DNA from: Viola odorata
Taxonomy: Eukaryota; Streptophyta; Magnoliopsida; Malpighiales; Violaceae
Length of the DNA: 64,000 nucleotides
Assembly (NCBI GenBank): GCA_963691705.1
Contig: OY829542.1
Span: forward strand, 33,156,579 to 33,220,578
Direction: 5' to 3'
Positions within the stretch are counted from its first letter, which is position 1. Each line of letters starts with the position of its first letter. The notes under the pieces were generated by a model. That model did no database searches and was not told the DNA's origin. It saw only the letters and a program-made list of their open reading frames with translations. Of this stretch, positions 43,362-55,700 are shown one piece after another. The position numbers and the translations under genes are program-made.

Positions 43362-44530
43362 TGATGCGATCCTGCCTAGGGTTAGTAGGCCGGATTACAA
43401 TGGAGCTTATAGAAGGATCTAGCCAAACGAATTATCTAGCTCACACATGACCACAAAGAGAGAAAAGGCACAAAATATGTATATTTAGCGGAGAAATTAC
43501 ACAAAAGAGCGATGGAAAGATGGGAGTTACCCGGAATTAGAAGACGGATGGAAGGGACGGAGATAAGCACACGCGAAGTAGCGACAATTACACGAACGAT
43601 TGCTTGATCAAGATATAATCCGAGGGCCAAGTTGGGACTCGTTTCTATGGATGATCAAACAAGAAAATATATATTTCATTCACACAAATCGTTAACACGA
43701 TTACAAGGTTTGATTTCCCGGAGAGAGATAGGGAGGAGTAATCTCAAACTCAAGCGATCCCTCTCAAGTAAATTAAAGTGTTGAGCCAAAGCTCCATGTG
43801 TATAAGGGAGGAGTATTCTCACTCAACAAAACACACATAAAACTGTCCAAGCTCCCTCAAGAAAGAAACACAAGAGCTATTTATAGTTCGTACAAAAGAT
43901 GGGCTTGAAAAGCCCAAAAATGCTATTTTTTCCCATCTCTGGCGGTATACCGCCTGGAGGCTTGAAGTCCTAGCGGTATACCACTATCTTCGCTTGGAAT
44001 TGCACGAAATAAATCAATTTCTGGCGGTATACCGCCCCATACGTGGCACTCCTGGCGGTATGCCGCTAGGCCGTTTACGTTGCGCGCTAAAATATCGACG
44101 AGCATAACTTTTGATCCGCCCGTCCGATTGGCCTGAAATTTGTCCCAAATGAAAGCTAACATCTTGAAGTTTCCAGCAAGACTCTGATTGCTCAAATCGG
44201 ACACCATTTGCTTGTCCATATTCTGGTGGCAAATATGTGACGCAATTCTGACTTGCATAGGACATCTTGGATGAAGCTTTTGATGTCAAGGCCTTGGGAT
44301 GGGTGAGCGTGGCCTGGTGACTTGCTTGGGTTAGACACGCCTCTACTTCATGGCTTTCTCGGCCATCTTGGGAGTTCCGCGTGTCTAAGCCTAGGGATTG
44401 CGAAGGTTTAGCACTCGATCCTCGACCTTGGGCATGATTTACGCGCATTTGCAAGGCTCGGCTGCCTGTGACCGGTTCTCTTGATTGCACGGCATGTATT
44501 TCTGATTCGAAGGGGGTCGTGATCGCATCA
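43362..44530 (-). repeat. E3 5' LTR (1169 bp)
   Basis: As the 3' LTR but with one more palindrome unit (31 bp). Here the ORF frame stays open into the LTR (44538..44014, 174 codons), whereas the 3' LTR copy has a TAA by one substitution. Confidence 0.92.
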
Positions 44531-46546
44531 AAACGCATATGAAAATTAAACGCTGAGTTGATTGCATGCGAGAAATGATGGATTTAACGCATACGAAAAT
44601 TAAATGCTGAGTTGATTGCATGCGAGAAATGATGGATTTAACACATACGAAAATTAAATGTTGAGTTTATTGCATGCGAGAAATGATTTATTTGACGCAT
44701 ACGAAATCTAAATGTTGTTTTGATAAGTGCAGAAAAATTAAATGCAGTTGACGATTTACAGGGAATTAAAACAGTTGATGATTTACAGGAAATAAAACAG
44801 GTTGATATTGCAGAAAATAAGCAGTTTGATATATGCAGAAAATAAGCAGTTTGATATTTGTAGAAAATAAAACAATTGATATTTGCGGAAAATAAAACAA
44901 TTGATATTTGCGGAAGAATTTCCAGCAGCTTGCGGAAAATTAAAGCAGTTGATATTTACGAGAATTAAAATACGACCGACCATGTAGGCGGTAAAACAAA
45001 TGATTGAATTTAAATTGCCGAAAGTAAATTGCAGAAATTTAAAGTGTGAATAATTTAAACAGTTGATAAGTACAGAAAATAAAACAGTTGATAGTACGAA
45101 AAATAATCATACGAAGCATACGAAATATTTTTACGAAAAAACGTGATCCGAAATCTCGGAAAGAAATGAAAATGGGCTAGGCCGAACTAAAAAAATACAT
45201 GGATAATGGAAAATAGGCCAGGAATAGTGTCTGGCCCATGAAAATAAAAAGAAGGACGGATGAATAGGCCTTGCATGGCACTATTCATCGTCCTCCTCCT
45301 TGGTCGCCGGCGGCCAAGCTCCGACTAGCCGTGTCCGTTTCTCGTGATCTTCATACTGAGACGCTCGTCTCCTCGACGGCGTCTCGACCGTACGAAGCCC
45401 GAATTTTATTTCAAAACAGATCGAGTTTAATTTCGAAAAAATGACAAAATCATTAATTAACGAAAACTAATTAATTCACACAATCTAGCTAACGATTTCT
45501 CAAATTGAAAACTAATTAAACTATGACGATTATCGCTCTAAGTGAGCAACTGATCAAGAGAGGGAAGAAAGCAAGGTTACCTTGCGGATTTGGTGCCGTT
45601 TGAATGTTGAGAGATTTTTGGTATTTATAGGCCGAAGTCGCGTGGGTTGGACAGGCGAGCGCTGCGCGTGGAGGCCAGATCATCGCACTGGTGGGGCTAG
45701 GGGAGGCGTGATGATGGTTGAACGGGACAAGAAGCGACGGGTCTGAGCTAGGAAACGACGGGAGCAGGTAGCTCAGTGGCCTGTGCCTGCTCCGTTGTAT
45801 GCTCATCGTCACTGTTCATGTGCACCATGCACATTTAATTGTCAACCGTTGATCTGGTTGATTTTTCTTGGTTGACCAGATCAACAGTTGTGATCAAATT
45901 GCCTTTTACCTTATTTAAATGGCTTCAAGCCGATTCCGGCGAGCAAACGTTCCAACTTTTCGAGCCGAAGGTACCAACGCGTAGAGAAAAATATGACGGG
46001 TTTAACCGTCTACAGCGGATGACGAGAATTTTTCGTTTAACGCGTTTATTTTCTCATTCAAAAATGTGAAACGTTCGAACGGAAAAATAATGACGTTACG
46101 CCGAAAATTACACGAAACGTTGTAGACCGTTGCGAACGGAAAAAAAAGCTAGCAACTAGTTGATGGAAAACATTTCAAATTCAAGCTATTGTCCGAGCGA
46201 CCTTACTCGGGTCCAATAAAAGCTCGACCGAAAATAATAATAAAACATAAAAATACTAAAAATCATGAGATGACCTAAAACGAAGAAAAAACTAGCAAAT
46301 GACTGCCGGATAGTCAAAAATGTGATTTTTAAGGCTAAAAATAATAATGATAATAATGATGAAAATACGTGACGAAAAATTAAAAACGCGATTTCGAAAG
46401 CTGACGATGCTAACGACAATGCTAAAATGCGATGGAAAAATTAAAAATGCTAGCGACAGTAAATTAACTAAAAATGACAGTAAATTAAGTAAATAACAGA
46501 AATGCTAAAATCAATTAAAAATGGCGTCAAAATTCGGGTATCAACA

Positions 46547-46562
46547 GTTGCCCCCTCTTTAC
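46547..46562 (-). promoter_or_regulatory. Y polypurine tract
   Basis: AAAGAGGGGGCAAC on the minus strand immediately upstream of the TG of the Y 3' LTR; primes plus-strand DNA synthesis in LTR elements. Confidence 0.7.
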
Positions 46563-46686
46563 TGTCTTATCGAAGTATTTGATAAGCAGTAAAGACGGTT
46601 GCCCCTACATATCCGAATTTTAGCGACGCAGCGGGTCTTACCTCAGGCTTGCAATGATGACGTCGCTCTCGAAGGAGATGAACTAC

Positions 46687-48056
46687 TGTCACTCTGGGAG
46701 GAGGTGATCTGCCGATGTCACTCTGGGAGGAGATAAATTGGTTGACGTCGCTCTGGGAGGAGGTAGCTAGTTGATGTTATTCGTTGATGTCACTCTGGGA
46801 GGAGATATATTTTTTTTTTGTCACTCTGGGAGGAGGTATATTTTTGGATGTCACTCTGGGAGGAGATAGTTGATTAATGTCACTCTAGGAGGAGGTATAT
46901 TTTTTATGGTGTTATTTGGTGATGAGGAAATTGATGCTGTCATTGGGGATTAAAAAGTGTTTACAAAATTGATGATGTTGTTCGTGGATGTCACTCTGGG
47001 AGGAGATAGTTGGTTGATGTCACTCTGGGAGGAGGTAATCCGTTGATGTCACTCTAGGAGGAGGTAATCGTTGATGTCACTCTGGGAGGAGATATGTTTT
47101 TGATGTCACTCTGGGAGGAGATAAATTCGATCGGATGTCCTGCAAAGATATAAACTTAGATCTATTCGGAAATCGAGATAAACATAAGTTGCAGAAAATG
47201 TAAATGACGACTACTTTGACAGGAATGAAAGGCAGTTTTACGAAAATGTAAATGACGGCTCCACTGGGGGGTTTGACATGCAATAGACGTTGCTTAGGGA
47301 GGATAACGCGTGATTCATAGATGTACGAATGATTTGCCCTAATGATGTCACTCTAGGAGGAGGAAATACAAACGCTATCACTCTAGAAGGAGGAAATGCA
47401 CGATGTCACTCTAGGAGGAGAAATAATTATGCAGAAATGTAAAATTATGTAAATGATGTCACTCTGGGAGGAGAAAAATGCATGTTGTCACTCTAGGAGG
47501 AGAAGAAATGCATGATGTTGTCACTCTGGGATGAGGAAATGCAGTACAGAAATGTAAACAATGTCAATTCCCGTAGGAGAAGACATGACATGCGGAAATT
47601 AAACTAAGGTCACTCTGGGAGGAGAAAAATGTTGATGCCGTCACTCTGGGAGGAGAAGAATGCATGATGTCACTCTGGGGGGGAGAAAAATGCAGTACAG
47701 AAATGTAAACAACGTCAAGTGTCGTAGGAGAAGACGTGACATGCGGAAATTAAACTAAGGTCACTCTGGGAGGAGAAAAATGCTGATGTTGTCACTCTGG
47801 GAGGAGAAGAATGCATGCTGTCACTCTGGGAGGAGGAAATACGTGTTGTCACTCTAGGAGGAGGAAATATATAAATGACGTTTAATCCCGTAGGAGAAGA
47901 CGCGAGGTGCAGAAATAAACTAATTGTCGCTTTAGGAGGACGAAACGTAGATGCTATCACTCTGGGAGGAAGGAATGCATTATGCAAGAATGAAGAATTA
48001 TGTAAATGATGTCACTCTGGGAGGAGGAAATGCATATGATGTCACTCTGGGAGGAG
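46687..48056. repeat. GTCACTCTGGGAGGAG minisatellite in the Y 3' region
   Basis: About 30 copies of the core TGTCACTCTGGGAGGAG at irregular 28-60 bp spacing, with a higher-order unit of about 151 bp (GCAGTACAGAAATGTAAAC at 47541 and 47692). Lies 140 bp inside the Y PPT, the usual place for tandem arrays in Tat-lineage 3' UTRs. Confidence 0.9.
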
Positions 48057-48579
48057 ATATGCTCTTTTGCTAGCAGTGGCCTTGATACGAACCTAGAATG
48101 CGTCTGCATCCTGCTCAGGAGGTAACGACCCCAAGGACAAGACTTTCCCACGATTTGCAGCCGTAAGTAGTCCTCACCTAATATTAGTGTTTGCACTCAC
48201 GCTCTGAAACAAGGTTAAGTGTTTTACGCTCATAAAGATGCCACTAACATGATACATAATTTTCAATTCGCAATGTCAATCCGAGTGAATAGACTTCAAA
48301 TGAAGATGCACCTGCATGGGCATTCTAATAATCGATGGGACTTTCACGGAAAATAATGAAAGGATATAAAATGTCCGGAAAGGAGCTTGTTTTGGTAAAG
48401 ATGTGTTTTTTTGATGAGTTGGAAGGTTTTTGACGAGTGATGCTTCGTTGATTGGCCCTGATGAGGGCGAGGTGCGCGAGTTCCTTCGCTTTTTGCTGGG
48501 GACGCTTTCTTGACAAAGTGCATGAGCTCTTGGATCCTTGCTGGGGGGTACTTTCCGTTCGGCCGGGGGGGCCTATTCT

Positions 48580-49018
48580 CGATTCTTTGCTGGAGAAATG
48601 TTCTCTTCGAGATTTCTTGAGTCGGCTTTGGGCCCTTTTTTTTCTCGAGTCTTTACTGGGGAGTGTCGTCACTGTTCTTTTTGCAACTTACTACTTGAGT
48701 TGGCCTTGGGCCCTTTTCTTCTTGAGTTCTCACTAGGGATGCTTGCTTTGAGATTTCTCGAGTTGGCCTTAGGCCCTTTTTCTCGAGTCTTTACTGGGGA
48801 ATGTTTTCTGCGAGATTTCTCGAGTTTAGTTGTCCCCGAGATGTGCTTGCTCCGGCTCTTCGATTGTTTGTATTCTTCGAATGTCTCTGAGCATTTCTCT
48901 CTTTTCTTTTTTCCTTTTTTCCTTCTCTCCTTTTTCTCTTTTCTTTTTTCTTTTCTTCTTTCTTTTTTCTCTCTTTTTTTCTTTTCTCTTTCTTTTCTTT
49001 TTTCTTTTCTCTTTCTTT
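48580..49018. repeat. short tandem repeats and polypyrimidine tract
   Basis: 48580-48830: three or more copies of a 70-80-bp unit (GAGTTGGCCTTGGGCCC ... CTCGAGTCTTTACTGGGGA). 48893-49018: almost pure C/T tract on the plus strand (TTTTCTC-type). Lys/Glu-rich minus ORFs over this tract are its translation only. Confidence 0.8.
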
Positions 49019-50422
49019 TTGATTTGAAATGCATCAGAGCAGAGCAAGCACAGCCTTTGTCTTGATCTCTTCTCGTTCCGGCTTAAGGCTTCGACCTTCA
49101 TATTTGGGTTTTTGGTCTTTCTTCGGTGATGGCTCTCAGCGATCTCTTTTTTTCTGGTGACCTCTTCTGTCTCCCTTGTCGTGTACTTGAACTTGGCGTG
49201 CTTTTTACTTCCGGCTGGCAATCTTAGCTGAGACTGCTCCTTGGCTCCCGGGGTGTGAGTGATAGTGAAGGTTTTGGTAGGAGTGATGGCATACGGGGTG
49301 GAAAGAGGGAAGAAAATGAAAAAATGAAGAAGATCGTAAAAGTCCCACGTCATTTTATTGCTATCCCATGTCTAATTGCGCATGTACCCTGGATATTATG
49401 CGAATTCAACTAATATCTAGTCAGGCACTTACACTCATGAAGGATAAGGCGCGATGGCTCGAAAATGCTTATCGGAATTTGTCTGTGACTGCTTACGTCG
49501 GAGCAAACCGTGGATATAAGAGCAAGCAAGTAAGATCATGCATGATATGTAATTTTGATGGATGCTTTATTTAACAAAGGGATTGAACATTCTCGACCTA
49601 TGCAATGCATGAAAATGCTTATGAGAGTAGTATGATTTTGTTTTAGCCGGGCTAAAAAGGATTTTTGATTGATCTTTTTGATTTATGATTGATTGATAGC
49701 TTAAAGCTAGGACACGGGGGATGAGCTATTTGCAAGAGTTAAACAAGAACCTAAAGGGTTGCCCCCAGTGGGCCAGATGACCGTACGTAAATTAAAGCTA
49801 ACAAAGCGTAGGAATGAAAATAAATTACTGAAGGGGGGAAGAAAGATGGACTCCCCTGAAATGTGCAACGGGGCTGCAAGGGCGTCTTCCACGAGCTTTA
49901 TGTTGATGACAATGAGACGATTCACGTCCCTGCGAAATGAGGAGGGAACAACGGAGTAGAAGAGAAAGATTGATTAAAAAAAGCAAAAAATGACATAAGT
50001 TCAGGGATTCTCCCTTTTCTTAGCCTGGTTGCTCGAGGGTGTCTGCGGTGTGGTCTCACATTCAAGAATGCTTTGCTTTGATTGGTTTCTTTTTCAACTG
50101 CTTTGCGGGGACCGCCGATCCAAGTCGTAGTGAGGATGAGATCCACATTTTATCCATTTGCTTACCGGTCCTTGCTGGACCTTCGCTGATTGGCTTCGTG
50201 ATTGCTCGGGGATAAAGGGGAAAACCCTCTGTCCCCGAAATGTGCAGCGGGGCTGCAAGGGCGTATGCTTACCGTTCTTACGCAGGCAACGAATGGGGAT
50301 GACCCGGTCCCTGAAAAAGATATGGCGAGAACAAATGAGGAGTAAATGCAAGACAATTTTTTAGCAAAAGTATTGTGATTGATAAGTGTTAAGCTCTCCC
50401 TTTTAGACGGGTCATCCGCGGG
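49019..50422 (-). other. Y 3' region with a diverged tandem duplication, no intact gene
   Basis: Segments around 49850-50100 and 50233-50480 are diverged copies (shared CCCCGAAATGTGCARCGGGG and GGGCTGCAAGGGCGT), offset about 380 bp. On the minus strand the second includes the 3' end of the extra Y ORF, so the first is a duplicated, decayed tail of it. Confidence 0.5.
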
Positions 50423-50761
50423 TCACTGCGGCGTAACTTGCAACGGATGTTGGTTGATGATGGCTTTGCTTTTAGATGCTTTGCCACAGCTCTTGCCTTG
50501 GCGTGGGTGATACTTGCAGTCCGGTTGTCCCTCAATTAAAGGATTGATCTTCACCGTGTTGATCATGGTGCGGATGTTGGGAAACTTCTTGAACAAGATC
50601 GCATTAAGTATGTTGATGGTGGTCTTAGGAGGACAGCTTTTTGTCGTGCTTTTTCTAGGAGTTGTTGTTAGCATTCCGACGGCTCGGCCGGCAAGGGATG
50701 GGCTTTGTGACTTTGGTCCAGCATTCAGCCCTCGCTTGAACTGGATGATAGCATTGCTGTG
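50423..50761 (-). pseudogene. extra ORF of Y, 3' part (split by Z)
   Basis: 113 codons open on the minus strand to TGA-type stop at 50423 (FKRGLNAGPKSQSPSLAGRA; EGQPDCKYHPRQGKSCGKAS). Joined to 61459..61287 through a single copy of the CTGTG duplication, the frame is continuous (about 170 codons). Located downstream of integrase and in the same sense. Basic, Pro/Ser-rich, with a CKYHP...KSC cluster reminiscent of gag-type zinc-finger wording, but no family is recognised. Confidence 0.5.
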
Positions 50762-51626
50762 TGTTGATACCCGAATTTTGATGCCATTTTTAATTAATTT
50801 TAGCATTTCTGTTATTTACTTAATTTACTGTCATTTTTAGTTAATTTGTTGTCGTTAGCATTTTTAAAATTTTCATCGCATTTTAGCATCGTCATTATCA
50901 TCGTCAGCGTTCGAAATAGCATTTTTAATTTTTCGTCACGTATTTTAATTATTATTATCATTATTATTTTTAGCCTTAAAAATCACATTTTTAACTATCC
51001 GGCAGTCATTTGCTAGTTTTTTTTTCGTTTTAGGTCATCTCACGATTTTTAGGATTTTTAGTGTTTCAGCGCGTTTTTTAGTATTTTTATTTTTTTATTA
51101 TTATTTTCGTTCGAGCTTTTATTGGACCCGTGTAAGTTCGCTCGGACAATAGCTTGAATTTGAAATGTTTTCCATCAACTAGTTGCTAGCTTTTTTTTTC
51201 GTTCACAACGGTCTACAGCGTTTCGTGTAATTTTCGGCGTAACGTCATTATTTTTCCATCCGAACGTTTCACCTTTTTGAACGCGAAAATAAACACGTTA
51301 AACGAAAAATTCTCATCATTGGTTGTAGACGGTTAAACTCATCATATTTTTCTCTATAACGTAGTTGCTTTCGTTCGAGTTTCTCGCTAGTTTCGTCGCA
51401 CTGATAGTTCGAACCAATTACTTAAACATTAAATATATTTTTACCCACTTTGACCACAGCCGTTGGATCAACATACTTTGACTCAAAGTATGCAAGATCA
51501 ACGGCTCATTCTCTCCTTTCTTCCCAGCCACAAAACCCAAACCGCTCACTCTCACTCGCCGTGATCCGCCTCGTCACCCTCGACCACACGCATCAAATTC
51601 ACCACATACTCCTCCAAGCTCTTGCC

Positions 51627-51634
51627 TATAAATA
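51627..51634 (+). promoter_or_regulatory. TATA box of the Z LTR
   Basis: TATAAATA in GCCTATAAATACTCAGC. Confidence 0.65.
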
Positions 51635-51858
51635 CTCAGCACTTCACACTTCAAAAGAGGGAGGGTTTTTTTAGAAGGAGCCGCAAAGGTAAATCAATTT
51701 TTTTCATCAATAAAACTGCACCACTTTCATTAATTTTCCTTGTTTTCGTTTATCAATCAAACCGCTTGCTTTGAACTCGATAAATCTCTGCTTGGTTTCT
51801 AGATAACTTGCCTGCCTTCAATTTGCTAATTCTCTTGCTTGTTTTGAAGGAATAAATT

Positions 51859-52760
51859 TGATGCGAATCCACGCATCCAACTACCGTTACCACCAGCTGG
51901 TCCAATGACTCGAGCCAGAGCTAGAAAGCTTCAAGACCGTTTGTCATCTCTCATTCACAAGGAGTTGGAATGTGAGAGGACAAGTGAGGAAGCTGCACTT
52001 AGAGAGAAGACACCAAGAGTTGTGAATCTCCTTACATTCACAATGACCGAAGATGATTCTGCCAGAAACGGCACTTGACCGTTTGTCACCAAAACGGCTC
52101 TTGTCCGATTCGTTCAAAACGGCTCTTGTCCGTTTCGCTTAAATCGGCACTTGACCGTTTCACTCAGCCATTGCCGTTTCACTCATCTGTCTCACGTGCC
52201 GATTGCTCAAAACGGCTCCTGCCCGTTTCGCGTGTCCAGAAGCGCGCGTTGACTGAAGTTCAAGTTGTTGACTTTAATTATTTTAGCTTAATTAGTTAAT
52301 TAGACAGTTTTAATTAGTTAAGTTATCTTCCTATTTTGGAAGTCCTACTTCTATTCCTATTTGGTTTACTATTAGGGTTTGTTTGTAACCTATATAAGGA
52401 ACCACTTGGTTACGTTATTAAGTTGGCTGTTATTTGATAAATTGAGTTAATCTCTTCAATCTCCGCCCCTTGTTCAAGTTGGTTGAACCTTGTTCTTCTT
52501 GAGTCCGCAATACTTGAGTCGTATACAAGTAAATCTTGGAATTGTATTATTGTGTCGTTTATCTTAGTGTGATTCTCACATTGTTGAGTCTAGTCCTAAG
52601 AACTCGATTCAAGACCCTTGACTTGAAATCGATTAGGGCTCTTAGCACAGGTTAGCTAAGTGGTCTAAGCTCGTACTCGTCGAGTTATCTATTTCCGCAG
52701 GAAATCCGTCTTTGAACAAAGATCAAAATTGGTGCTACGCATCCTAAGGAACCAGGATCT
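51859..52760 (+). repeat. E4 5' LTR (3' end clipped)
   Basis: TGATGCGAATCC start. TATATAAG at 52391. Ends ...GAACCAGGATC, whereas the 3' LTR continues GTATCA. Contains an array of CGGCTCTTGTCCG-type short repeats (52070-52235). Confidence 0.9.
52391..52398 (+). promoter_or_regulatory. TATA box of the E4 5' LTR
   Basis: TATATAAG in AACCTATATAAGGAACC, also in the 3' LTR at 57768. Confidence 0.65.
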
Positions 52761-55700
52761 GATGGGGGAGAAGGCTGGATAAATACAAGGGATGGACAGA
52801 GGAGGGAGAGACGAGACCGTCGTGATGGTAGGAGAGAACGGGAGGATGACCGTTTGGATGCTAATCTAAACAGCATCAAAATGAAAATACCTCCGTTTGA
52901 GGGTACTGACGACCCTGATGCATACTTAACTTGGGAAAGGAAAGTAGATGCTATCTTCTTATGTCACAATTATTCGGAAGGTAAAAAGGTTCAGATCGCC
53001 GCAGTCGAATTCTGTGGGTATGCTAGTCATTGGTGGGAGCAGTTCAATCGGAAAAGGGCAGCTGTCTTAGCTGGTCCGATTGCTAATTGGGAAGAGATGA
53101 AGCAGGCGATGAGACAACGGTTTGTCCCTGCCCACTTTCACCATGAGCTTCATCAACGGCTTCAAACCTTGAAGCAGGGCAGCAAGGGAGTTGGAGCATA
53201 CTTTAATGAGATGGAAATTGCTTTGGCTCAAGCGAAGATTACTGAAGAAACTGAGGTAACGATGGCTCGGTTTCTTGCTGGTTTGAATACAGACGTTGCC
53301 GATGCATTGGAACTGACTCAATATAACACTATGGAGGAGATGCTTCATATGGCTCAAAAGATTGAGAAACATAGGAAAGCTAGGAGTTCCTATAAGTCTA
53401 CTGGGTCGACACCTTGGAAGAAGACGTCTTGGAATAAGGATGACAAAACGGCCCCTGCCGTTTTGAAGGGATCTGCCAGTGCTGTTGTTCCTTCTAAAAC
53501 GGCACCTACCAAACCTTATACTCCACCAGTGGATCGGCCAGCCACTAAGGAAATTATCTGTTTCAAGTGCAACGGCCGAGGGCATAAGAAATCAGAATGC
53601 CCAAATAAAAGAGTTTTCATCATCAGGCCGACTGGCGAGGAAGAATCGGATGATGAACAGGAGGAAACGGAACCTGAGGGAAACGGTCAGACCGATTCGG
53701 ATATTGACCATCAGAGAGGTGACCATGTTCGGTTGCTTGTAATCCGACGGACCCTGAGCGTACAGTCCACAGAAGAAGTGTGTGATGAGGAGCAACGGAC
53801 CAATCTGTTCCACACCCGCGGGGTGATTGATCACAAGGGCTGTTCCATTATCATAGACAACGGAAGCTGCACAAACTGTGCTAGTGCGCTGATGGTTCAT
53901 AAGCTGGACTTGCCAACGGTAAAGCATCCGAAACCGTATCATCTACACTGGATGACGGATGACAACGGTATTAAGGTAACCAAACAGGTACTTGTTAAGT
54001 TTCGTATCGGCAAATACCAAGATGAAGTTCTCTGTGATGTTGTGCCGATGCAAGCAAGCCATATCCTCCTTGGACGCCCATGGCAGTTTGATCGCGCAGC
54101 GAATCATGATGGGAAGAGGAACCTCTACAAGTTGGTTAAGGATGGTCAGAAGTTCACCTTGGCACCGTTAACACAAGCTGAAGTGTTTGAGGATCAGCAA
54201 TGGCTTGTTAAGTCACATGCTGAATATGAAATTTCAAAACAGCTTGCGAGAGAAAAAGAAGGTTTGAGTGTGAAATATATAGAGGGAAACACTGAGAGTG
54301 TGAGCCTTAAACATTCGCATGAAAACAGTAAGCATGCAGAGGGAGAGTGTAAACATTCGCACGAAAAGAGTAAGCGTGCTGAGAGTGGCATTGAGAGAAA
54401 AGGAGAGGTAAATAAAAAGAAATTGAGTGTATATGCCAAGGGGAGCGAAGCAAGGAGAGCCATGCTTTCTCATAACAATTGTTTTGACGCAAGCCGTCCT
54501 CTACTTCTTATCCGTTTTCGCTCTTATTGTTTAACCTCAAATGAAACGGAACGGCACCATACCGTTCCGATTGGTATATCTTCTCTCTTGCAGGAATTTG
54601 GAGATGTTCTACCCGAAGAAATGCCACCTGGCTTACCTCCGATTCGAGGCATAGAACATCAAATCGACTTTGTTCCTGGATCGGCAATTCCTCATCGGCC
54701 GGCTTACCGATCCAATCCAGAGGAGACAAAGGAACTGCAACGGCAAGTTGACGATTTACTTGCGCGTGGGTATGTTCGGGAGAGTCTGTCTCCATGTGCC
54801 GTTCCAGTCATTCTGGTCCCAAAGAAGGACGGATCTTGGTGCATGTGTGTTGATTGTCGAGCAGTCAACAAAATCACTGTAAAGTATCGCCATCCTATTC
54901 CTCGATTGGATGATATGTTAGATGAATTAAGTGGTAGTATAGTATTTTCTAAAATTGATTTAATGAGTGGCTACCACCAAATTCGTATGAAAGAAGGGGA
55001 TGAATGGAAAACTGCTTTTAAAACTAAGTATGGCTTATATGAATGGATGGTTATGCCGTTTGGCTTGACTAATGCTCCTAGCACCTTTATGAGGTTAATG
55101 AACCATGTACTTCGGCACTTAATTGGTAAATTTGTTGTAGTTTATTTTGATGACATCTTAATCTATAGCAAATCATTGGATGAGCATGCTTTACATCTTA
55201 GGGAAGTTTTTCTAACACTTCGTGAGCAGAAATTATATGCTAAACCTAGTAAGTGTTCTTTTGCATTGGAACAAGTTGGTTTTCTTGGTTTCATTGTCAG
55301 TGCAGGAGGCGTTAAAGTGGATGAGGAGAAGATCCGCGCGATACGGGAATGGCCGACGCCGAAGGCCGCTACCGATGTGAGATCGTTCCATGGATTAGCG
55401 AGTTTCTATCGGCGTTTTGTAAAGGATTTTAGCACCATTGTCGTTCCATTGAATGATTTAATAAAAAAGAATGTTGTTTTCAGGTGGGAGCAACAACAGG
55501 AGGAGGCATTTGCTACCCTCAAGGAACGGCTCTGTGCCGCTCCCGTGCTAGCATTGCCCGACTTCAGCAAGGCGTTTGAGATCGAGTGCGACGCCAGCGG
55601 GTTAGGAATCGGCACCGTTCTGATGCAAGAGAAACGACCGATTGCCTATTTCAGTGAAAAGCTCAAGGATGCCCAACTCCGATATCCTACCTATGACAAG

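Larger units (their letters stand above)
38339..44530 (-). mobile_element. element E3: young non-autonomous LTR retrotransposon, 6.2 kb
   Basis: LTRs of 1138 and 1169 bp with 10-bp inverted ends TGATGCGATC/GATCGCATCA; about eight substitutions and one 31-bp indel between them. Flanks TAACG (38334-38338) and AAACG (44531-44535) are a 4-of-5 TSD. PBS, leader motif, and the polypurine-adjacent sequence before the 3' LTR match E2/E4, but no gag, protease, RT, RNase H or integrase is present. One long ORF of unknown type instead. Inferred to be mobilised in trans by E2/E4-type elements. Confidence 0.88.
38290..46546 (-). repeat. Y 3' LTR (interrupted by E3 at 38339..44530)
   Basis: On the minus strand starts TGTTGATACCCGAATTTTG at 46546, just after a polypurine tract. 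TATAAATA at 45629..45622. A 55-bp tandem repeat region (GCATACGAAAATTAAATGCTG units) at 44535-44720 continues at 38338 on the other side of E3. Same family as the Z LTR, in opposite orientation. No gene in 44721-46546. Confidence 0.8.

Noticed and set aside
46687..48056. CRISPR-like array of short repeats with spacers
   Set aside because: Plant nuclear context, repeats imperfect, spacers short, uneven and partly repeated, position in a retrotransposon 3' UTR.
48669..49353. Lys/Glu/Arg-rich ORFs of 120-175 codons on the minus strand
   Set aside because: They translate the polypyrimidine tract; composition is an artefact of low complexity.
54194..54492. Three overlapping minus ORFs rich in HANV-type repeats
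   Set aside because: Antisense shadows of the HSHE repeat linker in the E4 polyprotein; the same occurs at 33636..34028 in E2.
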